From NCBI GenBank assembly GCA_946811185.2, contig OX328105.1:32677394-32741393 (forward strand): 64,000 bases of DNA, given 5' to 3'. Source of the stretch: Hippopus hippopus. Its lineage: Eukaryota; Mollusca; Bivalvia; Cardiida; Cardiidae. Positions 1-13,500 of this stretch are shown piece after piece. The notes under the pieces are model-generated. The model made no database searches, had not been told where the DNA came from, and worked only from the letters and a program-made list of their open reading frames with translations. How positions within the stretch are numbered: position 1 is the stretch's first letter; each line of letters starts with the position of its first letter. The translations under genes and the position numbers were made by a program.

Positions 1-75
1 TCTCAGGGCTGGCCAACTAAAAGTTACGAGGTCTTTTGTATGGGACGTTAAAACAGAGTCAAGTTTTATGATGTT

Positions 76-696
76 TTACACCGAGCACCTTAAAGAACCA
101 GGCCGTAACTTGGGATGGGTTACGTCCTGTATCTTGCACTATCCCCAGTAACATAAGTAACAGTTTCTTGTGGGGGGGGGGGGGGCGCTCATACGGGACA
201 ACCGGTAGTGACAATGATTAAACTAAAATCAATCAATCAAACTTTAAACGTTGCTCCCTAACAGCATAGATGCGTCTACTATAATGTTTACTCTGTGTGT
301 CCCATAAGTCACGCACCATACTGATTTTTATTTTTGTTTTTCTGTTTCAGATTTAATACTGATTTTATTGTGTATTGGTCCAGTGTGTTGGTGCTATACA
401 CCGAGCACCTTAAAGAACCGGGCGTAACTTAGAATGGGTTTCGTCCTGTATCTTGCTTTGTATGTTCCCAGTAAGATAACTAAGAGCTTTTTGGGGACGT
501 CAAGCCTTTTGGGGGATGTCGCTCACGAGTACGGGGCAACTGGTGGTGACGATGATTAAATTAAAATCAACTAATCAATCTTTAAACGTACCTCCCTAAC
601 AACATACATGTGTTTTTCACAATGTTTATACTGGGTGCCCCATATGTCACGCAACATCCCGATTTTATTTTTGTTTCTGTGTTTCAGATTTAATAG
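76..696. repeat. Tandem duplication, 320-bp period
   Basis: ACACCGAGCACCTTAAAGAACC starts at 78 and recurs at 398. The match continues through GTCCTGTATCTTG, the poly-G segment, GACRATGATTAAA and TTTCAGATTTAATA. Copy 1 carries a run of 14 G (172-185). No coding sequence is recognised in it. Confidence 0.8.
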
Positions 697-1039
697 TAAA
701 ATAAAATTTCCCTCTCTCTTTTAGATCATTCTATAATGGAAAATACGCTTACAACACAAGAAAGAGACTAATTGTTTTTTATTATGATTGCGATCAATAA
801 AGGTAATTTTGAAATCGAAATGTGTGTGTGTGTTTTTTAAGGAAACCTGGATGGTGCGCAAATTCTGGGACCCCCTGTATAAAGATGAAACCGAAGTTAG
901 ACATTTTTTTTTAACTCTTTACAAACTAAAGATTGTCCAATTCCAAGGCATTTGCAAGGTACAAATTAAATGTAGCTATGATGATCTAATTTGCCTCCCA
1001 AAAGGCAGAAAACATAGAGGAAAAAAGAGAAATGCTGTT

Positions 1040-1254
1040 TAGCAACATTTCCTCCTTTAACACAATGTTTTTAAAATGTTTCTCTCTCGGGGTTGTTTAA
1101 ACTAGCATTTTCTCTATTTCCGATAATACTTCTACCCTTTCAAAGACAAATTCCATTATTTGAGTCATTTATGGTTTGTCGTATGTAGTTGCCTTAGATT
1201 TGGACAAGTCTATATTTTGTCGTCAAACACGAGGTTGTGTGGTAAAGGTTGAGT
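1040..1254. repeat. Family A hairpin MITE (diverged)
   Basis: Family A is a repeat of about 230 bp with ends TTAACCCTTTACC / GGTAAAGGGTTAA and a palindromic centre around TGGTAACCAGCA. Here GGACAAGTCTATATTTTGTCGTC and GGTAAAGGTT mark its right end, 30-40 bp before the exon 1 acceptor. Confidence 0.6.
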
Positions 1255-1284
1255 ACTCTATGCTGGCCTTATTTATGACGTCAG

Positions 1285-1521
1285 ATCTCGCAGGCAAAAA
1301 TGGCGAAGACAAGCTTTTAAACCTACTGGTGGAGATATCGAAGATGGTGGTAAAATATATACAGTCAGAGAAGGACGAGAGCAGTAAAGTCCTTGACTTC
1401 AATCATCCTCACCAACTTCGGGAGATAATGGAACATTGTCTTAATGTGGATGACCAACCACGTGACCTTGAACAGATCTTAAGTGACTGCAAGGAGACAC
1501 TTAAGTACTGCGTGAAAACAG
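1285..1521 (+). CDS. GAD exon 1 (first seen in window)
   Basis: Encodes [19 protein letters not shown] through LKYCVKTG, matching the start of the GAD catalytic region ([11 protein letters not shown] is close to the GAD67 pattern). The donor is gtagtt, phase 1. The 5' edge is uncertain: acceptor-like AGs end at 1284 and 1293, both giving incoming phase 1, while an ATG at 1275 could also be a start. The bases before about 1254 belong to a family A MITE, so the longer open frame upstream is not coding. Confidence 0.82.
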
Positions 1522-4500
1522 GTAGTTAGCTTTTTTTTTTTACTAAATGATTTCATGTTAAAACAACCTTCCAGAAGAATGCTTCTTGAAAATAAAAACA
1601 AAAATAAATAAATAAACAAACAAACAAACAAAAACAAAAACTGATCTTGTGCCTTTCTTGTCTTTAATAGCAATACGCGTGCTTGGATGAAGAGAATATT
1701 TTTTGTATTGTCGAAACTTCATTTTACTACTTAAAGTCACAAGTGAAAATCTTGATATATTGGTGCACACGAAAGAAATATATAATAGGATCTGACATAA
1801 GCTGTCATTTGAGATAAAATCTTATCACATAACTACCCTAGTTTTCAGTGTTATACAGATATTACGGTTTTTTTTTTTACACGTTTGAGAAAAGCAAATC
1901 ATATATGTGACATCATATTAAAGTACTTTCAGAAAAGAGAGTCAGGTTTCACCCGCAGAAATTCCTACGTGTGCGTGTATGGTTTTGTATAATTCGTGAG
2001 AAATCGCATATGATAAAACAATTCTCACATTCGTTGGTTATTACGGTAAAATGGTAACTTAACTTGTCTATAAAATGCCATTAAGCTTGCCAGAGCCTCG
2101 CTTAGAAACGTTTTCCTAGACTCACTTGGTAAGAGTCTATCTCAAATGTCAACTTTTGTCAGGTCCTAAGGGGCTATGTATCAAACCGGTCTGAAAAAAA
2201 AAAAACGTACAATAGAGCGAGCCTTTGGCGGGCTGTATAAGATTTCTTTTTGTAGCATTTAACAGAATTTTATCTCAAAGGCGTATAAGTACCTAACAAA
2301 ATGTAGGTCAGACTATAAGTATGGAATGTTACAGTATGCATTTCTGTTTGGTCGGAGGGTCTGGTCGAGTTGCGTGTGTAAAGAGTGCCTATCGGAGAGA
2401 CCGAAGTTCGAATCCGATGCGAACCTCTATACACACGCAACAAGACCTGATTACACCTCACAGAAATGACGACTGTCGTACTGTCTAAGAGCCAGCAGGG
2501 TGTTTGCCCCCCCCCCCCCCCCCCCCCGGGACTATGATTTTCTTGAGCCCCAAGGTCTCCTGAGCACATTCCCAAATTCTGCCACCTGGCTAGTGGAACT
2601 TTTGGAAGTTATAGAGGTCAAAGGTTATCAAGTGCAGCTCTAACCCTAACGTTATTAGTTGATCCTCAAATGCATTTCTAACAAAATAAAAGAACATTAA
2701 ATGCAAATCAAAGCACTGACAGCACTATTTTTTTATGATTCAAGCTTCCAAGAATTGATAATCTGAGAAAGTACAGGGATATTTTTCAGTTAAAGCACAT
2801 TTTTTTTTTTATCACAAATGCCTTGATGCGTCCTAGAAGCAAACCAAATGGCATTTTCAGATTTATTGTGGATCAATTTGTTATATTCATAGATAAAAGG
2901 GAACGACTTAAAACCAAAGTTTATAAATATACTTTTTAATTTTTTTTATATCAGTTGCTGAGAATTCAACAACTATCTGGTTCATTTCTTTATTTAAAAA
3001 AAAAATCTAAAATTTATTGGTATGCCTTTTTCATGGTCTTGATAATTATATTCATTACAATAAACAGAAACTTTTAGTGCAAATCAAAGTACTGAAGTTA
3101 CTGATACATTGTGTACCATTAAACTCTTGCATCTTAGAAACAGACAAGAAAGTTTAAACGTAAAATATATCTTGATCTTATTTACCAAGAAGACATTGCA
3201 TATACTATCTACAGTGCCTTCCCTTGTTGTTTTATCAATTTAGTTATCTCAGACAATGATATCAAAGTACTAAAATTTGAACTTGCCATGACGAAGTAGT
3301 AAAGGTGTGACCTCCTGCAATATTCACCTTTTTAGTTAAATACAGGATACATATGCATGAATTTAACCCTTTTAGCGCTATAAGCGAAAAGAGAGGCATT
3401 TGCAGACGGCATAGATCAAGATCAGACTGCACAGAACATGCAGTCTGATCTTGAATCTCTGTCGTCCGTTTGTTTAGTCAAGCCTAATATTATAAAACTC
3501 TTTCTGGGTTTCATTGGAGTCTATTTCCGGGCATCGAAAGAGGTGGACATTAAATATTTGGCACCAAAAGAGTTAACTGCCCAAACTCATAGATATAGTA
3601 TTCCTGGTTAGTCTTGTGCCACTTTTTACACACATCAATTAAGTAATCAGGTGATTTACTAGCAATGTGATTTACCAACATGAATTGAATTCCTCATTTG
3701 GATTTGATATTTCATCTAAAAATAGTAGATGCACCTGTTATCTCACATTGTTAGTCAGTATTCATTTACAGAGGACCATAGTGTTATAGTGAATGAGAGC
3801 TCATTCATGCTTGTATTCGCTCAATAAAACCTTCACCATCATCATTGTCACGCTTACCAGCCATATTTGTGGCTTTATGATTTTGTAACGAAAACTTTGG
3901 TTGTTGTTTTTCTCATTCTTACCTGTTCAGAATTATGTCAGGTTAACTGCTTGGCATTAAGAAACAAGGAAATAATATGAAGCATCGTGGCATGACTATA
4001 AAAGAAGGCTAAGTGTAAATGTTGGAAATGAGATGCATTGGGTTTGATATAATATGCTTAAGTCTTAAACTATGCAATGAAGAGCCCTGTTTTTGTTTAG
4101 TTGCTTTATCCATTTTGTTTCCCTTTTATGTTAACTTTGAAATGAAGGTCATTTTGTGTGTTACCATGCACTGTTAATTTTCTTGTATTTAACATATTTT
4201 TTGACGTAAAGGTCATGCAAACTATCATCATTCACATGGCAATCCTTTTATTGCTCAGATTATCTTGTTCTTAAATATGTATAACTTCCTGCTTTCTTGC
4301 TTGCATAGCTTCAAGGCTATGTCTTCTTTTACTCAATTACATTGTGTTCTAGTGATTTATGATCTGTGTAAATTCAAAACTTGCTTTTTTTTTAGTTTTT
4401 TGTTTGATATTGTGCACATTTGACAGAGACAGATTGATTGTATTGATTTATGGTGTTTAACGCCGTTTTTAACATTATTTCAATTATATCGCGGCGGCCA

Positions 4501-7500
4501 GTGCACCTATCCATACTTTCCTGGAGTCTCTTTTACCAGTACTCTGCACAATTTTCTTTCCAAGCCACTGGCTGCTTTCCCACATAACCATTGTCGAAAT
4601 AATGTTCAGCGGTGGGAGAGGAATGAATCCTGTCGCAGTGACTATCATCAATCCTCGGAAAGAAGTTGGCCGACCCAGGGGTCGTAGCCAGGGATCGAAC
4701 CCTGGACCCCGTGTTCTCAAGTCCTGCACGCTACCGACTGAGCTACCGGGGCTCGGCAACAGAGACAGAAGCTTTATTGATATTTTAGCTGGCCAGTTAT
4801 CATTTACCTTGTTTGACAGATGATAAGTGACTCTCCGTATTTCTGCTACAGGCAAAAGGACTGTGCATGAGTTTTGTTTTTTACCTCTTTCTATCAAACA
4901 TGTATATAAAGATACCTGACGTATGTCAAAAAGAAAATGCCTACTGCAATATACTTAGACTATGTTCAGCTCCACCTCATCCAATATCAGCATAATTGTA
5001 TTATTGTGCATGAACAGATGAACCTTTTTTTGTGTATTTGGTACCATGATCATGCTCTTATTGTTATTTCCAGGATATTGTTTCCCATACTAAAAATGAT
5101 AGAGTTCACTATTCCATATAAGTGATGCACTAATAATTGCCCATCTGTAGCAATTTATAATCAGTGATCTATTGGTGAGACAGTGTCTTCTTTTCTGACC
5201 TGATTTCTCATTCGCAAAGTCTACGCTGTGAAGGGAAGTCCCTGTAGTTCGACAAAAGTAAATCCTGTTTTGCAAAATGCTACCTTGGAATCATTTAGAG
5301 AATAACAAACCCAGAGTATTTCAAAAATGGTTTTATGCAAGCCCTCTTTGCATACATTTTGATGTTTTTCAATTGTGGTAAACATGTCATATTGTGAACA
5401 GAACAGAAATTTTATTGAATATTCACAAAGGTTTTACTAGACAATGCCCCATGCAATACGTGTATAAAATAATAAAGCGTATAAATCATGGTTTAGTTAA
5501 CATAGTGAAATGTATTGTAACCAAGGGATGAGGAAGATGATAACAATGTTGACTTCATGAATGTGGTCCATGGGTGATAGTGGATAGACTTTCATATAGC
5601 ATGGAATGATATGTTGTAAACATCGTTGTTATCATTTCAGTGAAAGGCAACTTCATATTAGTCTCGAACTCTATGAAGGGCCACCATTAAGAAAAAGATT
5701 TAAACAACCGGGTTTAATACAATACTAATCACTGTGGCAAATTACTGTTGATTATAGAAGTGATAAATACAATCCTGACGTCAATGAGTTCTTATGGGTC
5801 AACAGCAAGAAATATCTTAAATTTCAGTAAATGTCATTAGATTTTTAAAAAAGCTCAACATTTGTCTCTAGTAATATTCTGATTTCCTTCGCTGACACAG
5901 CTTATGGATAGGATAAATTATAATGGTAAGGTACAATGTTTGTCATGGAATCTATTCTGTATCACTAAGATCATAATTGATGATTTTGTATACTATGGAT
6001 ACGTTTTTGGGTACCAACCATTTTACGCTTACAAACATGACCAAGAAGTTCTCTCAGTGCTTTGATTCAAACAAAATTGCTTATATTTCTATAAAACAGC
6101 TGTTTTGACTATAGATATGAGTGTATAATCCCATCTGAACATGTTTCTGACATATTAAATGTAGAAAATGAAATGAAAATTTAATCTGAACTGCTATTTA
6201 TGGACGTCTCATATGCAACAGTGCACTTGATGACCTTTGAACTATTTATAACTGTAAAAAAAATAATAATTCACAAAATAAATTAAAGGAGAAAAAAAAA
6301 AAAAGCTGCAAATTTTCGGGTTTGACAGGGAAAGCTGAACGTGAATACACAGTAGTTAATGAACACCATGATGCTTTATACAGAGTACATGCATGATACA
6401 AAAAAAAACAACCTTATTCTTGTCTTTTGTATATTTGTTTTCGATAACGTCGATATTTTACTCAAATAATTTATAGCTACATGATAAAAATGTATGTTTA
6501 CATGTGAGAATTTCCATGAATAAGACCCGGCTCATTTATTTCTATGTATAAAGTTGCGTCAAACATGATGCATTTCACGTAATGAATTTCTCAAAGGAGT
6601 GTAAGAGATATCAAACTTCATAGCTATATTGTACTGAAATCATGGTAGGTTATGTGATGACTTTTGATATCAAACTGTCACGAACTTTTAATGTTTTCAA
6701 TTCAATCTGTTTTCGCGGAATACGTTCATAATTTCATTAGCGTGTTTCTTCCTCGGTCATGGTGTCCACAGTTGACGTCATTAAATTGTAGGACCCAACT
6801 GTAATATTGCCATAATCAGTTTCAGCATTGAACACGGACAAGAACAAGGGACGAATAAATCTAGATTAGGCAATTATACTGTAAGATTATATGAGTCATA
6901 TTCTGTGAAAAGAGTGTTTAATGCATTTGCAAAAAGTATCAAACAAGGTCATCCTGCACAGTCCGTAGTTATCTTTGACCTAAAAGGTGATAAAATTGAA
7001 TTACAGCTCACCCAAGGTTTCTAAATCAGCTCTCTACGGGTCTTGACGTCATTGGAATGACAGCAGAGTGGGTAACCGCGGCTGCAAACACAAACATGTA
7101 AGTATCAGTCTTTGTATTTCTAAAGGTACACGAAGATGATGAACGAGCCTGGTTGGCTCAGTCGATAATGCACGACTAGTGCAGGGGTTGTGTATAAAAT
7201 GCAAGACCGGAAAATTTCTTTTCCAGGGTAAACGGAAGTCAAAGCGCCACTGAAAATTGCTTTGAATTTGTTAAAGGCCCAATAGCGGTCAAAAGTAAAC
7301 CATGCGGGTTTTAGAATTTATTTAAATTTGAATTATACCATTTATAGAGGAAGTTTTTGTAAAGATGACAATCTGTGATTGTACGGTCGGTCCAAGTATT
7401 AGCCGGTGACAGAAAAATGAATTTTAAAGCCAGGTAAAAAAGAAAAAAAAAAAAGACAGAGCGACTCTGCAACTTTAAACTAGTTTTAAAATTCAGTTTT

Positions 7501-10500
7501 CTGCCAGCGACAAAAACTTTGACTGGTCGTACAATAACAGATTATCATCTTCATAATAATTTTCATATTTTTGATTAATAATAATAATAACAATTTCAAT
7601 TTATATGCATTTTGATACCCACATTGTTTACTTTTGGCCGTTTTGGGTCTTTTAAGGACAGCATCACGTGACTTGAAAAAGGTTGTGTGCTTAACACGGG
7701 AAAAAGACAAAAGATGAATTCATGCACAGATCTATGCACCTGACACCCTGCTGTTACTGCATGTATTGTTTGATAATGAAGTCAAAAGTGAATGAACAAA
7801 TTAAGCCAATCCATTTTACTCTATTTTACTAAATATATATAGAAAAAAATTAAAAAGTAAACTGTTAAAGTAACAATAAAGCCCAAAAGTAAACAAAGTG
7901 GGTATTTAAATGCATTTGAATTTATATCATACCATTTTAAAGTGTGGAAATTATTGTGAAGATGACAATCTGTCATTGTACGATCGGTTCAAGAGTTAGT
8001 TGCTGACAGAGAAATTGAGTTCAAAACTAAGTAAAAACCCGCCAGGTAGCTGTGTTTTTTGTTTACTTTTTGCCCGATTTTAAAATTCTTTTTTCTGCCA
8101 GCGACTAACATAGGGCCCGAACACACGATAACAGACTGTGATCTCCACAATATTTTTCATACTTTTAAATGGCATGATTTAAATTTAAATGTATTATGAC
8201 ACCTGCTTTGATATTTTGGCCTTTACTGGGCCTTTAATCAGCATTCATTTAGTTTAATTCAGAAGTACAACTCTACATGTTAAAACATTGTTGCAAAGCC
8301 AGATATTGCTCGCAAATAGCGATTTCTTCAATTTTATCACATAATTACCCTTAGGTTCACCGTAATACAGCCATCATGAATTTTCTTACCTTATACACGT
8401 TTGAGACAAACAAATGGTGCGGTATTTGGTCGATGTTCTGTGATGATCGCTTCTTTTCTTGAACGAAGCTGATCCATATTTGTCTGTGAAATTAACCGCC
8501 AAAAATGACGATTGTGACAAAGCTTCTAATATTATCATCTTTAGATTAAAATAATCATGTGCAAGTTTCTTTGGGACTAATTTTCGTCCGTGATGTACAA
8601 GTCTCTGAAAAAATCAAATACGCTTCATGTAAATTTCAACACATATGTACAAGCAGGCCTATATTGTTACTCATCATGAAGTATAACTACTGAGATACAG
8701 TTATGTGGTATGAAAGAAATGGTACTTTTTTTTTTTTTTGCTTTTGGGGTAAAATGTTAATAAACTCGTCCACAAAAACTATTATTAAGGTCGCAAAAAG
8801 GTTTGATTAATAAAATTTTTCTAGAATCGTTTTATAAAAGGTTCTGTCAAACCCCAACTCATGTCGGATCCTAGATTCATTTCATTGTTTTCAAAATGTA
8901 ATCTGTGTTCTGCTGAACAAAGCAATCAGTCGTCTTCAAGTGGTCCAAAGCCTGCTATTAAAAAAAAAAAAAATTTTTTTTTCCTGTTTAAAGCAAATTC
9001 CGTACTATATCTTAGGTTCACCTACGAGATCGCACCAGTGTTTACACTGATGGAAGAAGTGGTTCTACAGCGCATGCTCGGAATGATCGGCTGGGATGAT
9101 GGGGACGCCATCTTTTCTCCAGGTAAAATAACTGGGGCATTTTTAAACGAAACTTTAGTTCGAAAGAAAATTGGTAAGACTTAATTCTACGCTTTCGCCA
9201 AAAAGTTCCTCGTTTGCTTGTTTTTCGTTACGACTTATTGCGAGAGTAAAAGGAAGGTAACCTCCCTCCTCAAATAACATAAAAGACGTTTAATAGTTAC
9301 CTCCCTTATTTCACTTTCTCTGCGAGCAGTTAAATACATTAGTTTAACATTTTCTCCTCTAGAAGACATTTTTCACCGCTAGCTGAAGACGCTTTTTGGA
9401 AAAAATGAAAATAAAAAGAGAAATTGGTGACTGAAATGCAATTTGAAACAGCATGAAATACCAACAAACATATTAAAAATACATAAGCACATTTCTTCTA
9501 TAAGTCAATTCATCAAATCCTTCTTATGCGAATAACAGTACGGTATTTTTTGTAAACAATGCAAAAGGAGGCATTATAAATCATACAATGCATTTAGACT
9601 TATTGCTAAACTGTTTTCACAATACGTGAACATATCCGGAATTACTTTAAGTCAACCTATTTAATTGAGTTGGCGTACGCTCTGATAATGGAGAATTTAA
9701 TGTAATTATTATTGTTTTAAGGAATGAAGATAACTTTTTTGTTTTCATGGAGGTATGAAAAAAAATCAAACCTAGAAGCGGTTTCATACAAAAGTGTGAT
9801 TAGGTTTTTTTTTTTTTTCATACCTCCATGAAAACAAACAAAAAAAAAAAAAAAAATTCTCTTCATTCCATATAATTCAATATCACAGAAAAAAAATATG
9901 CACTTAAATAATACTAACTGCTTTTTTTTGTAAATCCAACATTGCATATTTATTTAATGTCCATTTCATTGATATTTCATAGCGCGGTAAAACTGCTCGT
10001 TTATGACGTAAAAATGACGTAATTCATGACGTCATTATAGTATTGAACATTTGCAGATATAGTAGATTTATTATTAGAAATTCAATACGCTAGATGTAAG
10101 TTGAAAATAAGGTTGTTAGAACCCAGCAAAGTGATAGTAAGATTTAAGCTCTCTCTAAATTTACTGTTGGATATTTTTTCTTACATTTTCAGAGAAGATT
10201 AATTTACATGTATCTAGCAATTTGAAATTCGGACTGGATATAAAAATCAGAAAGAAAAACATTATGAAATCTCGTATACATGTTTGTTTACATTAGTTTG
10301 ACTGCAAAAGTAATTCCGGCACTGCTTATTTTTTTTTTCATGGAGCTGTGGAAAAAATAAATCAACCAATCAGAACTCGCCAATATCCATGAAAACAACT
10401 AATATTGAATTATATATTTGTAAGACCAGAGTATTTTGTGTTGGACAAATGGTCTACCATTTTTTATTGACAAAAGTGCCTTTTCTGTTCTGTTCTGTTT

Positions 10501-13500
10501 ATAAACAGGACAGTAAAGACACTGCAATTGATACAATTATCTAACATTTAGTACGCCGCATACACAGTCAGAACAAGCATTTCAGTCAGGAAATAGAAGA
10601 TCCAAGTTTTGCAGTGTCAATGCTCACTAGGCTAAAATAGTAAAATCACGACATAGCGGACAATGAAGGTCAATGTTAAGAACATTTCTTGCAGTCTGAT
10701 CTTGGTTCACGTTGTCTGCAAAAGCAACTAAGGCTGTAAGTGGCTTTTTCAGTGTAAAAGTATCTTACACACTTCTTTGATACAAAGATATGAGCCATGC
10801 TCTGGGAAAAGGTGGTTTAATGCATATGCCAAAAAGTTGCGAATCAGGCCAGCCTGCGCAGTGCGCGCAGGCTGGCCTGGGTCGCAACTTTTTGCTATTG
10901 GTCAATTTTCTGCATGTCGAATGAGTGTTCTATCTCGGGTTTTAATCTCTGATTGGAAAAAACTTTATGCAAATTATACAATGGGTCGCTTTATTTTATG
11001 TATTATGAAGATGCATTAAAGCCCCTTTTCCCAGAGTGCATATAAATTTATGTATATTTGAAGGTGGTGCAATATCTAACCTCTACGCATTAATGTGTGC
11101 ACGTCATGTGACCAGTCCACAACTCCGGGAGACGGGAATGACTGGCAACATTCGATACATAGTGTTTACATCAGAACACGTGAGTTTTCAAACCCATTTT
11201 TCATCACCGCCCTTTAAAACCTACAAATACGGACATTGTCACAAACTGAACACATTTTCAAAGAAAAGGGTTATCCCTTTAGAGCCAAACAAATATAACG
11301 TAATAGGATTTTATGGGTATTCCTATTATATACAGTAACTCAATTGCATTTTGTTACAGGATGTCAATTAGCACGACAGTTCCTTACTTAAGCTTTTGGC
11401 GATAAGATTGTATAATTTTTCCTCAAGAAGGGACGTAGTAGCGCACAATATTAGACAGATATTTGGTCCTAGACGTAACTAAGACGTGGTCGCATACAAT
11501 GTAAGATAGGTCTGTGGTCCTGGATGTAGCTAAGACGTGGTCGCACACAATGTAAGACAGGTTTTCGGTCCTAGACGTAACTAAGACGTAATCGCACACA
11601 ATGTAAGGTATGTCTTTGGTCCTAGACGTAAATGAGACGTGGTCGCACACAATTTAAGACAGGTATTTGGTCCTAGACGTAACTGAAACGTGCTTGCACA
11701 CTATGTAAGACAGATCTTTGGTTCTAGGCGAAACTAAGACATAGTCGCACAAAATGTAAGATATGTCTTCGGTCCTAGACGTAAATAAGACTAGGTCGCA
11801 CACAATGTAAGACGGGTCTTTGGTACTAGGCGTAATAAGACGTTGTCGCACATGATGCAAGATAGGTCTTTGGTCCTAGACGTAAATGAGACGTGGTCGC
11901 CCACAATGTAAGATAGGTCTTTGGTCCTAGACGTAACTGAGACGTGGGCGTACACAATGTAAGATAGGTCCTTGGTCCCAGACGTAAATGAGACGTGGTC
12001 GTACACAATATAAGACAGGTCTTTGGTTTTAGATGGGTAGAGTAAAGGAAAACAGAATGGCCGAATTAGAACATCTTCAAAAAAAACCGTCTTGTAATTA
12101 TAGTGACTTAGATGCGGATTTAAACGAGAACAATATCAAAGCGTATGCAGTTTTTCAAAGTTAAAAAGGTTTCATCTGAAGCATAACTTTGAACTTTTAC
12201 TATATGATCCTTGTCTTCTTTATATACATAAATCATGTCAGTAAGACTGTGATAATAGAGCTTCGAACTATTGATCCGTGAACGAGGATGAAAAAACGAC
12301 ACGGGTTTTGGGCCAAGGGCAAATGTTTACATTTTCTTTGTTGAAGTTAGATTTTGATAAAAATCACTAAAAGCCGTTCATTTTAACCTTAGATTGCTGA
12401 GAACGAATTTCACCATACCAGTCATCTATATTTAGTGTTAAAGGTCTTTGAAGTGGTACCAATCAATAGTGTGTGTCCACTAGCTTACGACCATTTGGTT
12501 TAAAATGTCCAAGATAGTAAAAACTCAGACACATCTGTACAAACATACTTCATAGGTAAAGATACTTAAGTAAGAACATTCTCTAGAATGAAATATATTC
12601 CTGAAGTTAATTGGGGGTAATTATAGGTATATCTGCACACACATTCTCTGGAGGTTATGCTGAAAATACCTACTTATAAATGAGCCATGCTCTGGCAAAA
12701 CGGGACTGAATGCATCTCCGTGAGGCATGCTATCAAGCAAGTCAGCGCATAATATCGATTAATGAAATCAATTTTGTTAAACAACCGACTAAATCAAAGG
12801 GTAAAATGGTCCTTTGACATGATGAAAATTCGAATATAGCAAAACGTTTCGGCCCTTGTCAGCCTGCACAGGCTGACATGGGTAGATATGTTTTGTAGAT
12901 GGATTAAGTCCCCTTTTGACAGAGCATTAATTTACTCCATTTCCAATTTAATGTTTCATGTGAACAGAAACCAGGTTTACGAATGGAACTTTTCCATGTA
13001 ACTAGCGCGATTAAAATGATTCGCACCAGAGTGTTCTGATTATACGTATATATAAAACACACACATACAATGCCTGAACAACTGAGGCACGAAGAACCTC
13101 TCTGCACCGTCAGTCAGTCTAAAATATCGTAAAAAATCAAGAAAAAACATAAAACATCAAGAAAGATTTAAGTAATGGAAAGCAAAACAGACAGATACAA
13201 ACTGACTTAAAATTGCAAATGGGAATTTTATTCAAATGTATTCAAAAAAATGAATATTGGAGAAAAAATCACGAAACTAAAAGTTGTATGTTTTTTTTTT
13301 TTACAGGGAATATACATTCCAACACATGAAAAAACGCTTTGTACTTTTTTGTGAGAGAGAGAGAGAGAGGTGAAGTAACAGCAGCAACATTTTTTCTCTG
13401 CTCGTGCCAAACTTCGTATTTTTTTCAACTTTGTATAAGTAAGACCAGTGACTTTGAGAGAGTATTGTCAGCTGCACTGGTGTAAAAACTTCTCGGAACA

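Noticed and set aside
788..1042. 84-codon ORF upstream of GAD exon 1 as an N-terminal GAD exon
   Set aside because: The translation has no resemblance to GAD N-termini and no fitting phase-1 donor was identified.
4680..4765. A functional tRNA gene (GCTCAGTCGGTAG, GGTTCGATCCC)
   Set aside because: It is the head of a longer SINE present in several copies, and the acceptor stem and 3' end do not form a complete tRNA.
4484..4897. 137-codon minus-strand ORF
   Set aside because: It covers a tRNA-derived SINE, including its A and B boxes.
8861..9015. The frame DPRFISLF just before exon 3 as the missing HPRF exon
   Set aside because: Only PRF matches, the frame runs into poly-K/F, and the true exon with full homology and matching splice phases is at 7007-7097.
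11423..12008. Secreted or repetitive protein made of 17-residue repeats
   Set aside because: Tandem minisatellite in an intron, open in several frames because the period is divisible by three; no start context, splice signals or flanking coding sequence.
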